Shown here: positions 8,503 through 16,717 of the stretch, piece after piece
Layout: every line of letters starts with the position of its first letter
Position numbering within the stretch: position 1 is the first letter of the stretch
Source: Streptomyces sp. NBC_01497
GTDB taxonomy: Bacteria; Actinomycetota; Actinomycetes; Streptomycetales; Streptomycetaceae
NCBI RefSeq assembly: GCF_036250695.1
Contig: NZ_CP109427.1
Coordinates: 5,952,001-6,016,000, forward strand
Length of the DNA: 64,000 nt
Direction: 5' to 3'
Notes under the pieces: generated by a model
What the model was told of the DNA's origin: nothing
Seen by the model: the letters and a program-made list of their open reading frames with translations, nothing else
Databases searched by the model: none
Translations under genes and position numbers: made by a program

Positions 8503-8660
8503 CAGGCGGCCCACCGCACACGCGTGCGCCCTACCGCGCACCGCCCCCGCACACGAAGCACCTCCGTCGGCGCCCGCAAGAGGAGCCCGCACACGGCCCA
8601 CCGCACACGGCCCATCCCACACGGCCCGTTGGCATCCGCCCGGTGGCATCCCGCAGACAC

Positions 8661-8699
8661 GGGAGGGGCCGCCCCGGCGCTGCCGGGACGACCCCTCCC
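8661..8699 (-). terminator. Strong hairpin terminator after the small gene at 8732
   Basis: 17-base arms at 8661-8677 and 8683-8699 (GGGAGGGGYCGYCCCGG) with a five-base loop and only two G-U/A-C deviations. It lies 32 bases past the stop of the small reverse gene and supports that gene being real. Confidence 0.75.
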
Positions 8700-8731
8700 A
8701 GGTGGTCGTCTGCTGCTGGGCCCCCGGCCCG

Positions 8732-8899
8732 TCAGACCGTGATCTTCGCGGGACGGCGGTGTCTGCCGTGCGCCTGCGAGGCCGAGTCGTCGGCGGCCGC
8801 GGCACCCCCGCGGTGCTTTGCGTGGATCCCGGCTGCACCCTGATCGGCGGCCGCGGACCGCGGACGCTCCTCGACGGTGTCGTTTCGGGCTTCGGACAT
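8732..8899 (-). CDS. Small basic/low-complexity protein of unknown function (55 aa)
   Basis: A short reverse ORF from ATG 8899, MSEARNDTVEERPRS... ending ...GRHRRPAKITV. It is hydrophilic with an Ala-rich middle and a basic C-terminus; it has no signal peptide or membrane helix. Third codon positions are almost all G or C, and a very strong hairpin terminator follows the stop at the right distance, so I believe it is transcribed and translated. The ribosome binding site is poor (GGGGTGA about 14 bases upstream). I do not recognise a family. It lies between the ABC operon promoter and the large unknown gene at 9047, all on the reverse strand. Confidence 0.55.
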   Translation of the reverse strand: MSEARNDTVEERPRSAAADQGAAGIHAKHRGGAAAADDSASQAHGRHRRPAKITV

Positions 8900-9046
8900 G
8901 GTGGGAAGTCACCCCGTTGTGATCGCTGCTTGTGCTGGCCCAGGGTCGCGTCCGGTCGGCGACCGCCGTGCACGACGACGACCGCGCCCACAGCGCGGCT
9001 ACCGACGGTGTCCGCCCGGCCCCGACCGCGTCACCCTGGTCGAATT

Positions 9047-10942
9047 CTAGCCACGTACCTCTCGGCCACTGATCGACACCCCGCGCATCGCCCCCTGTTG
9101 CTGGAGGGGCGCCTGTTGCAGGGGAACCGGTCTGCACAGGGAAGGAGTCCCCACGACGGCTCCCGGTTCCCTGTGCGCCGCCCCCGCGGCGGGAGGCGAG
9201 GTACGGGCGGGGCCGTATGGAGCCGTGCCGGCATCCCTGTCCCCGGCCGGATCCGGCGTGTCCTTGCAGGTGTTGCCGGGGACATCGGCCGGCTCACGCA
9301 CCTGCGCCACCGCGCACGGCGCGGCGGCCGTCGCGTACGGCAGCCGGAGAACGCCGTCGGAGGTCCACAGGCCTGCCCCGGGCAGCCAGCCGGCCGGCGC
9401 GGACAGCAGCCGCAGCCGCCGCCCCGAGGGTCTCCAGAGGCCGAGACACGTACCGTCGGGCCCGTCGACCCGCAGGGCCACCGCGCAGCTCTCCGGTGTG
9501 AGCACCTGGCCCGGCTGCACCGCGAACGGGGTCAGCACGCGGTCCGCGATCCGCAGGCACTCGGGGAAGCGGACCGGGCGCATGCTGCCGAGCACCCCCC
9601 AGCCGATCCTGTCGTGCCCCGGAGCGTTCGAGCGGATCAGCAGCAGACCGCTGTCCGGGTCGGCGAGCAGCAGCCGGTCGTCGCTGTCCTCGGTGATCTG
9701 CAGCAGGGGTGACGTCTCGCCACCACGCCCCAGGTCGACGGCGATCGCCTTCACCACCCCGTCGGCCTCCCGGTCGAGTGCGAGCAGCCGCCCCGAGCGG
9801 TCCAGCCAGGCGCCGCCGGAACAGCGGCCCGGCACCTGGGTGACCAGTTCCGGCCCGAACGCCCCGCCCGCGACCAGCCAGATCGCGGTGGTGTGCGCGC
9901 CCGGCGCCAGCGCGTAGACGAGGTCCCCGCCAGGAGCCGGCGGCAGCAGCGTGATGAGCGGGCAGTCGACGGCGCCGAGCGCCAGCTCGCCGGTGCCGGG
10001 GCCGGTCGGGTAGAGCAGCGAGAAGGCGTACGTGTCCGCCACCCGGCGGCAGATGAGCACCCGGCCGTCGGCCAGCGGCTGTACCTGGCTGTCCGCCTCC
10101 TCGGGCTGGTCGAGGGGGAGCGGCACGGCGTACGGCTCCGGCCCGTCGAGGGTCCAGCGCTCGGGGAACCAGACGGGCGGCGACCCGGCGGGGGCCCCGA
10201 CGGGGCGCGCGGGGGCCAGACGGGCCCCGTAGCCGCCCTCCGCGGCGATCGTGAGAGCCGGGGGGCCGGGCGCGAAGGCGGGGGCCTCGATGTCGGCCGG
10301 GGCCCTGAGCGCGGCCCCGGCCCTCACGGCGGCCGTCAGGGCCGCCGAGGAGGCCGCAGGGATGGCCGGGCGGGACGGGAGGGCCCGCGCCGGCGGCGGT
10401 ACGGGCACGGTCATCTCCTCGGGCGCGGCCGTCCCTTGGGGCGCGGTCACCCTCGGGGGCGCGGCGTTCGGGCTGGGCGCGGCCACTCTCGCGGGCGCGG
10501 TGTCCGGGCGGGGCGCGGTCGCCGCCGGTCCCGTACCCGCCGGTCCCGGAACCGCTCCCGGCAGCGGCGCGGACTTCCCCGTCCCGTCGGTGCGCCGGGC
10601 AGCGGCGGCGGATGCGCCACCGGCCTCGCGCGCCTCGTGCGCCGGCTGTCGCGTCGCCGCGTGCGTCACGCCTGCTCCTGCCGGTTCGTCCGCCGGGGAC
10701 CGGTCGGCGCCGGGGCGCGCCCCTCGCGCTCCCCGTACCGCCGTGGTGTCCCCGGACGTTCCCGCCTCGGTGGCGCCCGGGTCGTCCACTGCTCCCGCGT
10801 CCCTCGCTCCCGCGTCGCTCTCGAACGGTGCCGCGCCGCGCGGCCCGGACCCGGCCGGGTCCGTCGCTCCGGTGGGCCGGGGGCCTGTCGGTCCCGTCAC
10901 GGTGGGCCTCGTCTCGGCGACGAGTGCCGTCATCGGTGTCAT
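9047..10942 (-). CDS. Uncharacterised protein, disordered N-terminus plus propeller-like domain
   Basis: About 631 residues from ATG 10942. GGAGGTGA lies seven bases upstream, and a second ATG nine bases downstream is possible. Residues ~1-240 are Pro/Ala/Thr-rich and probably disordered. Residues ~250-560 contain repeated short beta-strand-like units with Asp/Gly turns (QVQPLADGRVLICRRV, LVYALAPGAHTTAIWLVAG, WLDRSGRLLALDREADG, LLLADPDSGLLLIRS), as in beta-propellers. No signal peptide or membrane helix is seen, so it is likely cytoplasmic. I do not recognise a named family. It diverges from the siderophore-binding lipoprotein gene, and the iron box at 11091 lies between them, so it may share iron control. 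It could not be an ABC or NRPS component on any motif I can see. Confidence 0.75.
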   Translation of the reverse strand: MTPMTALVAETRPTVTGPTGPRPTGATDPAGSGPRGAAPFESDAGARDAGAVDDPGATEAGTSGDTTAVRGARGARPGADRSPADEPAGAGVTHAATRQPAHEAREAGGASAAAARRTDGTGKSAPLPGAVPGPAGTGPAATAPRPDTAPARVAAPSPNAAPPRVTAPQGTAAPEEMTVPVPPPARALPSRPAIPAASSAALTAAVRAGAALRAPADIEAPAFAPGPPALTIAAEGGYGARLAPARPVGAPAGSPPVWFPERWTLDGPEPYAVPLPLDQPEEADSQVQPLADGRVLICRRVADTYAFSLLYPTGPGTGELALGAVDCPLITLLPPAPGGDLVYALAPGAHTTAIWLVAGGAFGPELVTQVPGRCSGGAWLDRSGRLLALDREADGVVKAIAVDLGRGGETSPLLQITEDSDDRLLLADPDSGLLLIRSNAPGHDRIGWGVLGSMRPVRFPECLRIADRVLTPFAVQPGQVLTPESCAVALRVDGPDGTCLGLWRPSGRRLRLLSAPAGWLPGAGLWTSDGVLRLPYATAAAPCAVAQVREPADVPGNTCKDTPDPAGDRDAGTAPYGPARTSPPAAGAAHREPGAVVGTPSLCRPVPLQQAPLQQQGAMRGVSISGREVRG

Positions 10943-11060
10943 CGGTGCGTCACCTCCGGCCAAGAAGCTAGTTTTCGTACTTCCTGCCGAACAACGGGAG
11001 ACGGGTGTCTTCACACGTACGAGTGGCGGCGGGTGGATTTGCCGGGGGTTGTGGGGGTGC

Positions 11061-11109
11061 TTGTGCTGGCGAATGAGAATGTGATTAAGGTTAGGCACGC
11101 CTTACCTGA
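11061..11109 (+). promoter_or_regulatory. Promoter and DmdR/IdeR-type iron box of the siderophore-binding lipoprotein
   Basis: TTAGGCACGCCTTACCTGA at 11091-11109 matches the actinobacterial DtxR/IdeR/DmdR consensus at about 13 of 19 positions. It is the right part of a near-palindrome AGGTTAGGC-AC-GCCTTACCT. A possible -35 TTGTGC (11061) and -10 TAAGGT sit just upstream, so Fe2+-loaded repressor would cover the promoter. Confidence 0.7.
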
Positions 11110-11130
11110 AACGCCCCTCTAGGAGCACAG

Positions 11131-12162
11131 ATGTCCATACGTCGTCGCGGCGCCCTCGCCGCGGTCGCGTTCGCCGCCGCCCTGTCCCTCGCCGCGTGCG
11201 GCTCGTCCGACGGCGGTGGGTCCGGCAAGAGCGACAACGACTCGGCCAAGAAGGCCGATGTCGCGACCGGCGGCAAGGACTTCACGAAGGCCGGCGAGAA
11301 GACGGCGTCCTTCGGGACGACCGCGAAGCCCGGCCAGTTCCCGCGCACCATCACCATGGCGATGGGGAAGACCACCATCCCGAAGCAGCCGAAGCGGGTC
11401 GTGGTCCTGGACATCGGCGAGTTCGACAACGTCGTCTCGCTCGGCATCAAGCCGGTCGGCTGGGCGCCCACGCAGCAGGGCGAGGCGATGCCCGCCTACC
11501 TGAAGGACACGGGCCACCCGCAGCAGGTCGGCACGATCAGCAACCTCAACCTGGAGGCGATCGCCAACCTCCACCCCGACCTGATCCTCGGCAGTCAGCT
11601 GCGCGCCGCGGACAAGTACAAGGAACTCTCGAAGATCGCGCCCACGGTGTTCTCGGTGCGGCCCGGCTACACGTGGAAGTCCAACTACCTCCTGAACGCC
11701 GCCGCGCTGGACAGGACGGCCGAGGCGAAGGCGAAGCTCGCCGCGTACGACACGAAGGTCGCCGGGCTCAAGAAGTCCCTCGGCGCCGACAAGCCGACCA
11801 TCTCCATGGTCCGCTACATGCCGGGCCGGCTGCGGCTGTACGGCGAGGACTCGTTCATCGGCACGATCCTGCAGGACGTCGGCCTGCCGCGCCCGAAGAA
11901 CCAGCAGGAGCATGAGCTCGCGACCGAGATCAGCCCTGAGAAGATCGACTCGGCGAACGCGGACTGGATCTTCAGCGGCGTCTACGGCGACGCGTCGAAG
12001 ACCGACGAGAACGCGGCGACGACGAACCCGCTGTGGAAGAACCTTCCCGCGGTGAAGGACGGGCACGCGAAGACGGTCAAGGACGAGACCTGGTACCTCG
12101 GCCTCGGGGTCACCGCCGCGTACTCGGTCCTCGACGACCTGCGCGGCTACCTCGTGAAGTAG
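11131..12162 (+). CDS. Iron-siderophore ABC transporter substrate-binding lipoprotein
   Basis: A 343-residue exported lipoprotein. The basic start MSIRRR, a hydrophobic run and the lipobox LSLAAC (Cys about residue 23) direct lipidation outside the membrane. The body is a FecB/FepB (periplasmic binding protein class III, PF01497) fold: KRVVVLDIGEFDNVVSLGIKPVGW, LEAIANLHPDLILGSQ and a long interdomain helix near 190-215. It captures a ferric siderophore and delivers it to an FecCD-type permease, which is not encoded here. AGGAG lies five bases before ATG 11131. An iron box overlaps the promoter, as expected for iron-starvation induction. A strong terminator directly follows, so it is monocistronic. 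The siderophore is unknown. Confidence 0.93.
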   Translation: MSIRRRGALAAVAFAAALSLAACGSSDGGGSGKSDNDSAKKADVATGGKDFTKAGEKTASFGTTAKPGQFPRTITMAMGKTTIPKQPKRVVVLDIGEFDNVVSLGIKPVGWAPTQQGEAMPAYLKDTGHPQQVGTISNLNLEAIANLHPDLILGSQLRAADKYKELSKIAPTVFSVRPGYTWKSNYLLNAAALDRTAEAKAKLAAYDTKVAGLKKSLGADKPTISMVRYMPGRLRLYGEDSFIGTILQDVGLPRPKNQQEHELATEISPEKIDSANADWIFSGVYGDASKTDENAATTNPLWKNLPAVKDGHAKTVKDETWYLGLGVTAAYSVLDDLRGYLVK

Positions 12163-12167
12163 TCGCC

Positions 12168-12205
12168 CCCGCCCCCTGCCCGGCACCTCCCGGGCAGGGG
12201 GCGGG
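12168..12205 (+). terminator. Terminator after the siderophore-binding gene
   Basis: Perfect 16-base stem, CCCGCCCCCTGCCCGG (12168-12183) with its complement at 12190-12205 and a six-base loop, starting five bases after the stop codon. Confidence 0.85.
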
Positions 12206-12271
12206 CCGCCGCGTGCCCCGCCGCCCGCCGGGGCTCGCGCCCCCGCTCCACCCCCCGCCGCGGTACCCGCA

Positions 12272-12330
12272 CGTGCCGGGGTCCGTACCGTCCCGGCGCC
12301 TTGCCGTGCCGGAGTCCGTACCCTTCCGGC
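12272..12330. repeat. Imperfect 26-bp direct repeat in spacer
   Basis: Two copies (12272-12297 and 12305-12330) of a CGTGCCGGGGTCCGTACC-type unit differing at about three bases, period 33. They lie between the terminator and the Nif3 gene; no gene is seen here. Confidence 0.6.
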
Positions 12331-12397
12331 TCCGCACCGGGCGGCCCCCGCGGGGAGCCCCCGCGACCGCCCCGCACGCGCACCGCCCCGCGCCAGG

Positions 12398-12403
12398 TAG
12401 CCT
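12398..12403 (+). promoter_or_regulatory. -10 hexamer of a probable leaderless promoter (Nif3 operon)
   Basis: TAGCCT, then six bases, then the GTG start at 12410; no Shine-Dalgarno is visible. Confidence 0.5.
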
Positions 12404-12409
12404 TCAGGC

Positions 12410-13294
12410 GTGCCCCGTCTGTCCGAAGTCCTCGCCGAGCTGGATGCGCTCTGGCCGCCCGACCGCGCCGAGCAGTGGGACGCCGTCGGCACGGTCTGCG
12501 GTGACCCCGGCGCGAACGTCGAGCGGGTGCTGTTCGCCGTGGACCCGGTCCAGGACATCGTCGACGAGGCCGTCGCGCTCGGCGCGCAGCTCGTCGTCAC
12601 CCACCACCCGCTCTATCTGCGCGGCACCACCACCGTCGCCGCCGACACCTTCAAGGGGCGGGTTGTCCACACGCTGATCAGCCAGGGCATCGCCCTGCAC
12701 GTCGCGCACACCAACGCGGACACCGCGGATCCGGGCGTCTCCGACGCCCTCGCGGGCGCGCTCGGGCTGCGCGTGGTGGGGCCCCTGGTCCCGGACGCCA
12801 CCGACCCGGCGGGCCGCCGCGGTCTGGGCCGCGTCTGCGAACTGGACGCTCCCACCTCGCTGCGGAACTTCGCCGCACGCGCGGCGCACCGCCTGCCGGC
12901 CACCGCGCAGGGCGTCCGCCTCGCGGGCGACCCGGAAGCACCGGTCCGCAGGGTCGCGGTCAGCGGCGGATCCGGCGACGGCCTCTTCGCCGAGGCGCGT
13001 GCCGCCGGCGTCGACGCGTTCCTGACCGCGGACCTGCGCCACCACCCGGCCTCCGAGGCCACCCAGCACTCCCCACTGGGCCTGGTCGACGCCGCGCACT
13101 GGGCCACCGAGTGGCCCTGGTGCGAGCAGGCCGCCTCCCAGCTGGACGAGATCTCCGACCGCCACGGATGGGACCTGCGGGTCCACGTCTCCGAGACGGT
13201 CACCGACCCTTGGTCGTCGCACTTCGCGTCGTCGCCGCGCCCCGCGCCGCCGACGCCCGCCCTGACCACGAACCCACCGGGAGCCCCCAACTGA
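12410..13294 (+). CDS. Nif3-like dinuclear metal center hexameric protein
   Basis: 294 residues. The family signature is clear: DAVGTVCGDPGANVERVLFAVD near the N-terminus (in place of the usual D-N-x-G), LVVTHHPLYLRG with the metal-binding HH pair, VAHTNADTADPGVSDALA with the second metal His/Asp, and C-terminal DAFLTADLRHHPA with further ligands. Nif3/YbgI proteins form a toroid with a two-metal site in each subunit; biochemical role is debated (GTP cyclohydrolase I type 2 annotation is common). The GTG start at 12410 has no Shine-Dalgarno, but TAGCCT lies six bases upstream. The stop overlaps the CTG start of the next gene, so this is the first gene of a three-gene operon. The N-x-G to C-x-D change at the start of the motif is slightly unusual. 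Confidence 0.93.
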   Translation: MPRLSEVLAELDALWPPDRAEQWDAVGTVCGDPGANVERVLFAVDPVQDIVDEAVALGAQLVVTHHPLYLRGTTTVAADTFKGRVVHTLISQGIALHVAHTNADTADPGVSDALAGALGLRVVGPLVPDATDPAGRRGLGRVCELDAPTSLRNFAARAAHRLPATAQGVRLAGDPEAPVRRVAVSGGSGDGLFAEARAAGVDAFLTADLRHHPASEATQHSPLGLVDAAHWATEWPWCEQAASQLDEISDRHGWDLRVHVSETVTDPWSSHFASSPRPAPPTPALTTNPPGAPN

Positions 13295-14034
13295 ACGCCG
13301 CGCCAGCCGACCAGCTCCGACTCCTCGACGTCCAGGCCCTCGACGTACGGCTGTCGCAGCTCGACCACCGCCTCTCCTCGCTGCCCGAGCACGCCGAGCT
13401 CGAAGCGCTCGGCAAGGACGCCACCCAGCTGCGTGACCTGCTGGTGGCCGCCCAGACCGAGGAGAGCGACACCGCCCGCGAGCAGACCAAGGCCGAGCAG
13501 GACGTCGACCAGGTGCGCCAGCGCGCCGCCCGCGACCAGCAGCGGCTGGACTCGGGTGCCGCGACCTCCCCGAAGGACCTGGAGAACCTCCAGCGCGAGA
13601 TCGCCTCGCTCGCCAAGCGCCAGGGCGACCTGGAGGACGTCGTCCTCGACGTGATGGAGCGCCGCGAGTCCGCCCAGGAGCGGGTCGCCGAGCTCACCGG
13701 CCGGCTCTCCGGCGTGCAGGCCGCGACGGAGGAGGCCGCCGCCCGCCGGGACGCCGCGACCCAGGGCCTCGACGCCGAGATCGCGGGCCTGTCCAAGGAC
13801 CGTGACGCGATCGCCGCCTCGGTGCCCGCGGACCTGATCAAGCTGTACGAGAAGCTGCGCGCCCAGCAGGACGGCGTGGGGGCGGCCCGCCTGTACCAGC
13901 GCCGGTGCGAGGGCTGCCGGCTGGAGCTGAACATCACCGAGCTCAACGACGTCCGCGCCGCCGCGGCTGACACCGTGGTGCGCTGCGAGAACTGCCGGCG
14001 CATCCTCGTACGTACGGCGGACTCGGGCCTCTAG
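13291..14034 (+). CDS. Coiled-coil zinc-ribbon protein (C4-type zinc ribbon)
   Basis: 247 residues beginning LNAAPADQLRLLDVQALDVRL. Residues 20-175 form a long coiled coil rich in Glu/Gln/Arg/Ala heptads; the C-terminus holds a four-cysteine zinc ribbon, RRCEGCRLEL (C-x2-C) and VRCENCRRIL (C-x2-C). Proteins of this family (DUF164/CdsZ-like) are thought to be nucleic-acid or ribosome-associated. The only start that fits the family length is CTG at 13291, which overlaps the Nif3 stop as CTGA and has GGGAG seven bases upstream. No in-frame ATG or GTG is near. It is sandwiched between nif3 and the RNase H fusion, an arrangement conserved in streptomycetes to my knowledge. Confidence 0.9.
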   Translation: MNAAPADQLRLLDVQALDVRLSQLDHRLSSLPEHAELEALGKDATQLRDLLVAAQTEESDTAREQTKAEQDVDQVRQRAARDQQRLDSGAATSPKDLENLQREIASLAKRQGDLEDVVLDVMERRESAQERVAELTGRLSGVQAATEEAAARRDAATQGLDAEIAGLSKDRDAIAASVPADLIKLYEKLRAQQDGVGAARLYQRRCEGCRLELNITELNDVRAAAADTVVRCENCRRILVRTADSGL

Positions 14035-14052
14035 CAGCGGCGGCGCGGACGG

Positions 14053-15204
14053 GTGGTGGCGGTGACCAGGTACGACGTCGAGGCGGACGGTGGTTCCCGG
14101 GGGAATCCGGGACCCGCGGGCTATGGCGCCGTCGTCCTGGACCCGGTGAGCGGTGAGACCCTGGCGGAGGTGGCGGAGTACCTCGGGGTCGCCACGAACA
14201 ACGTGGCCGAGTACCGGGGCCTGATCGCGGCCCTGCGCGCCGCGCACGCTCTCGACCCGGACGCCGAGATCCGCGTGCGCATGGACTCCCGTCTCGTCGT
14301 CGAGCAGATGTCGGGCCGCTGGCAGATCAAGAACGCGGAGCTGCGCGCGCTCGCCGAGGAGGCGGCCGGTGTCTTCCCGCGTGAGCGGGTCGCGTACGAG
14401 TGGATCCCGCGCGAACGCAACCGGCACGCCGACCGGTTGGCGAACGAGGCGATGGACGCGGGCACGCGCGGTGAGCGCTGGGACCCGTCCGCGTCGACGG
14501 CCGCCCTGGACGCGGGCTCCGTGGCCGTGACCTCGTCCGCCTCCGCTCCCGCCGTCGGCTGGGGCTCGGCCCCCGACCTGGGCGCCCCCACCACGTTCGT
14601 CCTGCTGCGGCACGGCGAGACCGCCCTCACCCCCGAGAAGCGGTTCTCCGGCAGCGGTGGCGGTGACCCCGAACTCTCCGCCGAGGGACGGCGCCAGGCC
14701 GCCGCCGTCGCGGCCTCGCTCGCCGCGCGCGGCACGATCCAGGACATCGTCTGCTCACCGCTGCTCCGCTGCCGGGAGACGGCCGGTGCCGTGGCCGAGC
14801 GCCTCGGCCTCGGCGTCACGGTGGAGGACGGTCTGCGCGAGACCGACTTCGGGGCCTGGGAGGGCCTGACCTTCGCCGAGGTGCGCGAGCGCTACCCGGA
14901 CGACATGGCCGCCTGGCTCGCCTCGCCGGAGGCCGCGCCCACCGGGGGCGGCGAGAGCTTCGTCACGGTCGGGGTGCGCGTCGAGGCGGCGCGCCGCCGC
15001 CTGGTGGAGCGCTTCGCGGGCCGCACGGTGCTCGTCGTCACCCACGTCACACCGATCAAGACGCTCGTACGGCTCGCGCTCGGCGCGCCGCCCGCGTCGA
15101 TGTTCCGGATGGAGCTCTCGGCCGCCGCGACCTCCGTGGTGGCGTACTACGCGGACGGCAACGCCTCGGTGCGCCTGTTCAACGACACGTCCTACCTCGG
15201 CTGA
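14053..15204 (+). CDS. Bifunctional RNase HI / acid phosphatase (CobC-like histidine phosphatase)
   Basis: 383 residues with two enzymes fused. The N-terminal RNase HI domain (1-135) has the acidic residues D in VEADGGSRGNPG, E in NNVAEYRGL, D in RMDSRLVVEQM and D in ERNRHADRLANEA. It would cut the RNA strand of RNA:DNA hybrids. A Ser/Ala linker leads to a histidine-phosphatase domain (~178-380) with LLRHGET (catalytic RHG), CSPLLRCRETA, the acid/base ETDFGAWEGL and VVTHVTPIK (second His). That domain resembles CobC alpha-ribazole phosphatase and may act in cobalamin nucleotide-loop assembly or on small phosphates. GTG at 14053 is used; GTG 14062 is equally possible. The gap from the previous gene is 18 bases, so it shares its operon. 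Confidence 0.94.
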   Translation: MVAVTRYDVEADGGSRGNPGPAGYGAVVLDPVSGETLAEVAEYLGVATNNVAEYRGLIAALRAAHALDPDAEIRVRMDSRLVVEQMSGRWQIKNAELRALAEEAAGVFPRERVAYEWIPRERNRHADRLANEAMDAGTRGERWDPSASTAALDAGSVAVTSSASAPAVGWGSAPDLGAPTTFVLLRHGETALTPEKRFSGSGGGDPELSAEGRRQAAAVAASLAARGTIQDIVCSPLLRCRETAGAVAERLGLGVTVEDGLRETDFGAWEGLTFAEVRERYPDDMAAWLASPEAAPTGGGESFVTVGVRVEAARRRLVERFAGRTVLVVTHVTPIKTLVRLALGAPPASMFRMELSAAATSVVAYYADGNASVRLFNDTSYLG

Positions 15205-15294
15205 GGGCGCGCGCCGCCCCGCCGGGTACGGGAGCCCGAAGGCCCGGGGATCTGTTGGCGCCCGTCGCGGCGGACCTGCGGCATGCTCGCCATG

Positions 15295-16077
15295 ACATGG
15301 CAACTCGCCCAGTTCGTCGAGGAGTTCCATGGCGTGGCGGGTGCCTTCCTCGACGAGGAGGCGACGCTGTGCACGATGCTGCTGGGCGTCGGCGGGACGG
15401 TGCGCCTGGCCGGTCCTTACACGTACGACCCGATGGCACGCGCGCCCGAACGCGGTTCGGCTGGTGGTATGGGCGCGACGCGGGCCCTGTGACGGGGCTG
15501 TTCGGGTGGACACCCCCGTTCGTGCCCCTGCTCGGCCCGATGCCCGCGCGGGCCGTCGCCGCACTGCCGGGGGCTCCGGCCGCCGGGAAGTCCGCACCGG
15601 TGACAGGGGCCCGGGGGCCCGCCGCTCCCGTAGGGTCCTTCGTGCGCGCCTCGGCGTGCGGGCGGCGTCCGCACCGCCGGCGGCTGCGGCCTGGCGGGTC
15701 CGAGACGTCAGGCCCCGCGCCGCACAGCCGGTCCAGTTCGATGCGGATCGCCGTCCGCAGCGCATCGTGCTGCGGACCGAGTCTGAACTGCTCGTCGCTC
15801 CACCGCTCACGTCTTCCGGCTGGATGACGCGACGGTGCCCCCGCCCCGCCCCTGCCCCGCCCCCGCCTGAAGGCCGGGCGCGCGCGGCCGGGTTGGCCGA
15901 ACTTCCGCTCGTGAGCGCGTGGCTCAGCGTGTTCAGTGGGGAGGCGCTGGCTGATGCCCGGGCCGCCGCCGACATCGAACGCCGGTTCGTGGAAGGGCGG
16001 TTGCTCCTGTGGAAAGCCGACGGCGTCCCCGTGGCGAGCCGGGCGGGGCGCGTGCCCGACCGCTCCCGGCGACCGGG
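15295..16077 (+). pseudogene. GNAT acetyltransferase pseudogene, frameshifted and C-terminally truncated
   Basis: Three collinear pieces in three plus-strand frames together look like one two-domain GNAT protein. Piece 1 (15295-~15455) reads MTWQLAQFVEEFHGVAG, LGVGGTVRLAGPYTYD. Piece 2 (~15456-15600) reads FGWWYGRDAGPVTGLFGWTP and PFVPLLGPMPARAVAAL. Piece 3 (~15860-16077) reads LPLVSAWLSVFSGEAL, IERRFVEGRLLLWKADGVPVA. The order fits proteins whose N-terminal half ends in a Y/F-R-L-x segment and whose C-terminal half begins D-x-x-L-x-x-x-W. The acetyl-CoA binding half is missing; the coding similarity stops just before the convergent aldolase gene. Piece 1 alone is an open frame to 15492 and could be misannotated as a small gene. 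An alignment would settle the frameshift points. Confidence 0.65.
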
Positions 16078-16081
16078 AGGG

Positions 16082-16711
16082 TCAGACCCGGCGGGTGTCC
16101 TGCAGCGTGGACGCCTCGCGGGCGAGCGCCTCGACCCGGTCCCAGTCGCCCGCCTCGACGGCGTCCTGCGGAACCATCCAGGTGCCGCCGACGCAGCTGA
16201 CGTTGGGCAGCGCGAGATAGCTCGGCGCGGCCTCGGCGGTGATGCCGCCGGTCGGGCAGAACCGCGCGAGCGGCAGCGGGCCGGACAGGGACTTCAGATA
16301 CGGGATCCCGCCGGCGGCCTCGGCGGGGAAGAACTTCATCTCGGTGATGCCGCGTTCCAGCAGCGCCACGACCTCAGAGGTGGTCGACACACCCGGCAGG
16401 TACGGCACGCCCGACGCCTCCATGGCGGCGAGGAGTGTGTCCGTCCAGCCCGGGCTCACGAGGAAGCGGGCGCCGGCCGCCACGGACTCGGTGACCGCCT
16501 CGGGGGTGAGGACCGTGCCCGTGCCGACGACGGCGTCGGGCACCTCGGCGGCGATCGCCTTGACGGCGTCGAGGGCGGCGGGCGTGCGGAGTGTCATCTC
16601 GATCGCGGGCAGTCCGCCCGCGACGAGGGCGCGGGCGAGCGGCACCGCGCCCGCGGCGTCCTTGAGTACGACGACAGGGATCACGGGGGCGAGGTCGAGC
16701 ACGGAGGTCAT
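16082..16711 (-). CDS. eda: KDPG/KHG aldolase (2-dehydro-3-deoxy-phosphogluconate aldolase)
   Basis: 209 residues forming a class I aldolase barrel. Glu in AIEMTLRTPAA is the catalytic base, Lys in MKFFPAEAAGG is the Schiff-base lysine, and GTGTVL and FCPTGGI bind phosphate. The enzyme splits 2-keto-3-deoxy-6-phosphogluconate into pyruvate and glyceraldehyde-3-phosphate (Entner-Doudoroff and sugar-acid catabolism), in the cytoplasm. The ATG at 16711 has CAGGAT six bases upstream and TTGCGT eighteen bases further up. That is a good leaderless promoter, so the longer frame to 16768 is rejected. Two palindromes 20 bp apart overlap and precede the -35, suggesting repression by a LacI- or GntR-type regulator not encoded here. 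No edd or kdgK neighbour is present. Confidence 0.93.
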   Translation of the reverse strand: MTSVLDLAPVIPVVVLKDAAGAVPLARALVAGGLPAIEMTLRTPAALDAVKAIAAEVPDAVVGTGTVLTPEAVTESVAAGARFLVSPGWTDTLLAAMEASGVPYLPGVSTTSEVVALLERGITEMKFFPAEAAGGIPYLKSLSGPLPLARFCPTGGITAEAAPSYLALPNVSCVGGTWMVPQDAVEAGDWDRVEALAREASTLQDTRRV

Positions 16712-16717
16712 GGCGAC

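Noticed and set aside
8349..8660. Open frames across the 13-bp repeats as genes
   Set aside because: All are low complexity in every frame, with no start signals or family features.
15283..15492. Independent small gene (69 codons)
   Set aside because: Its sequence matches the start of the GNAT protein whose next part continues in another frame; it is the first piece of a pseudogene.
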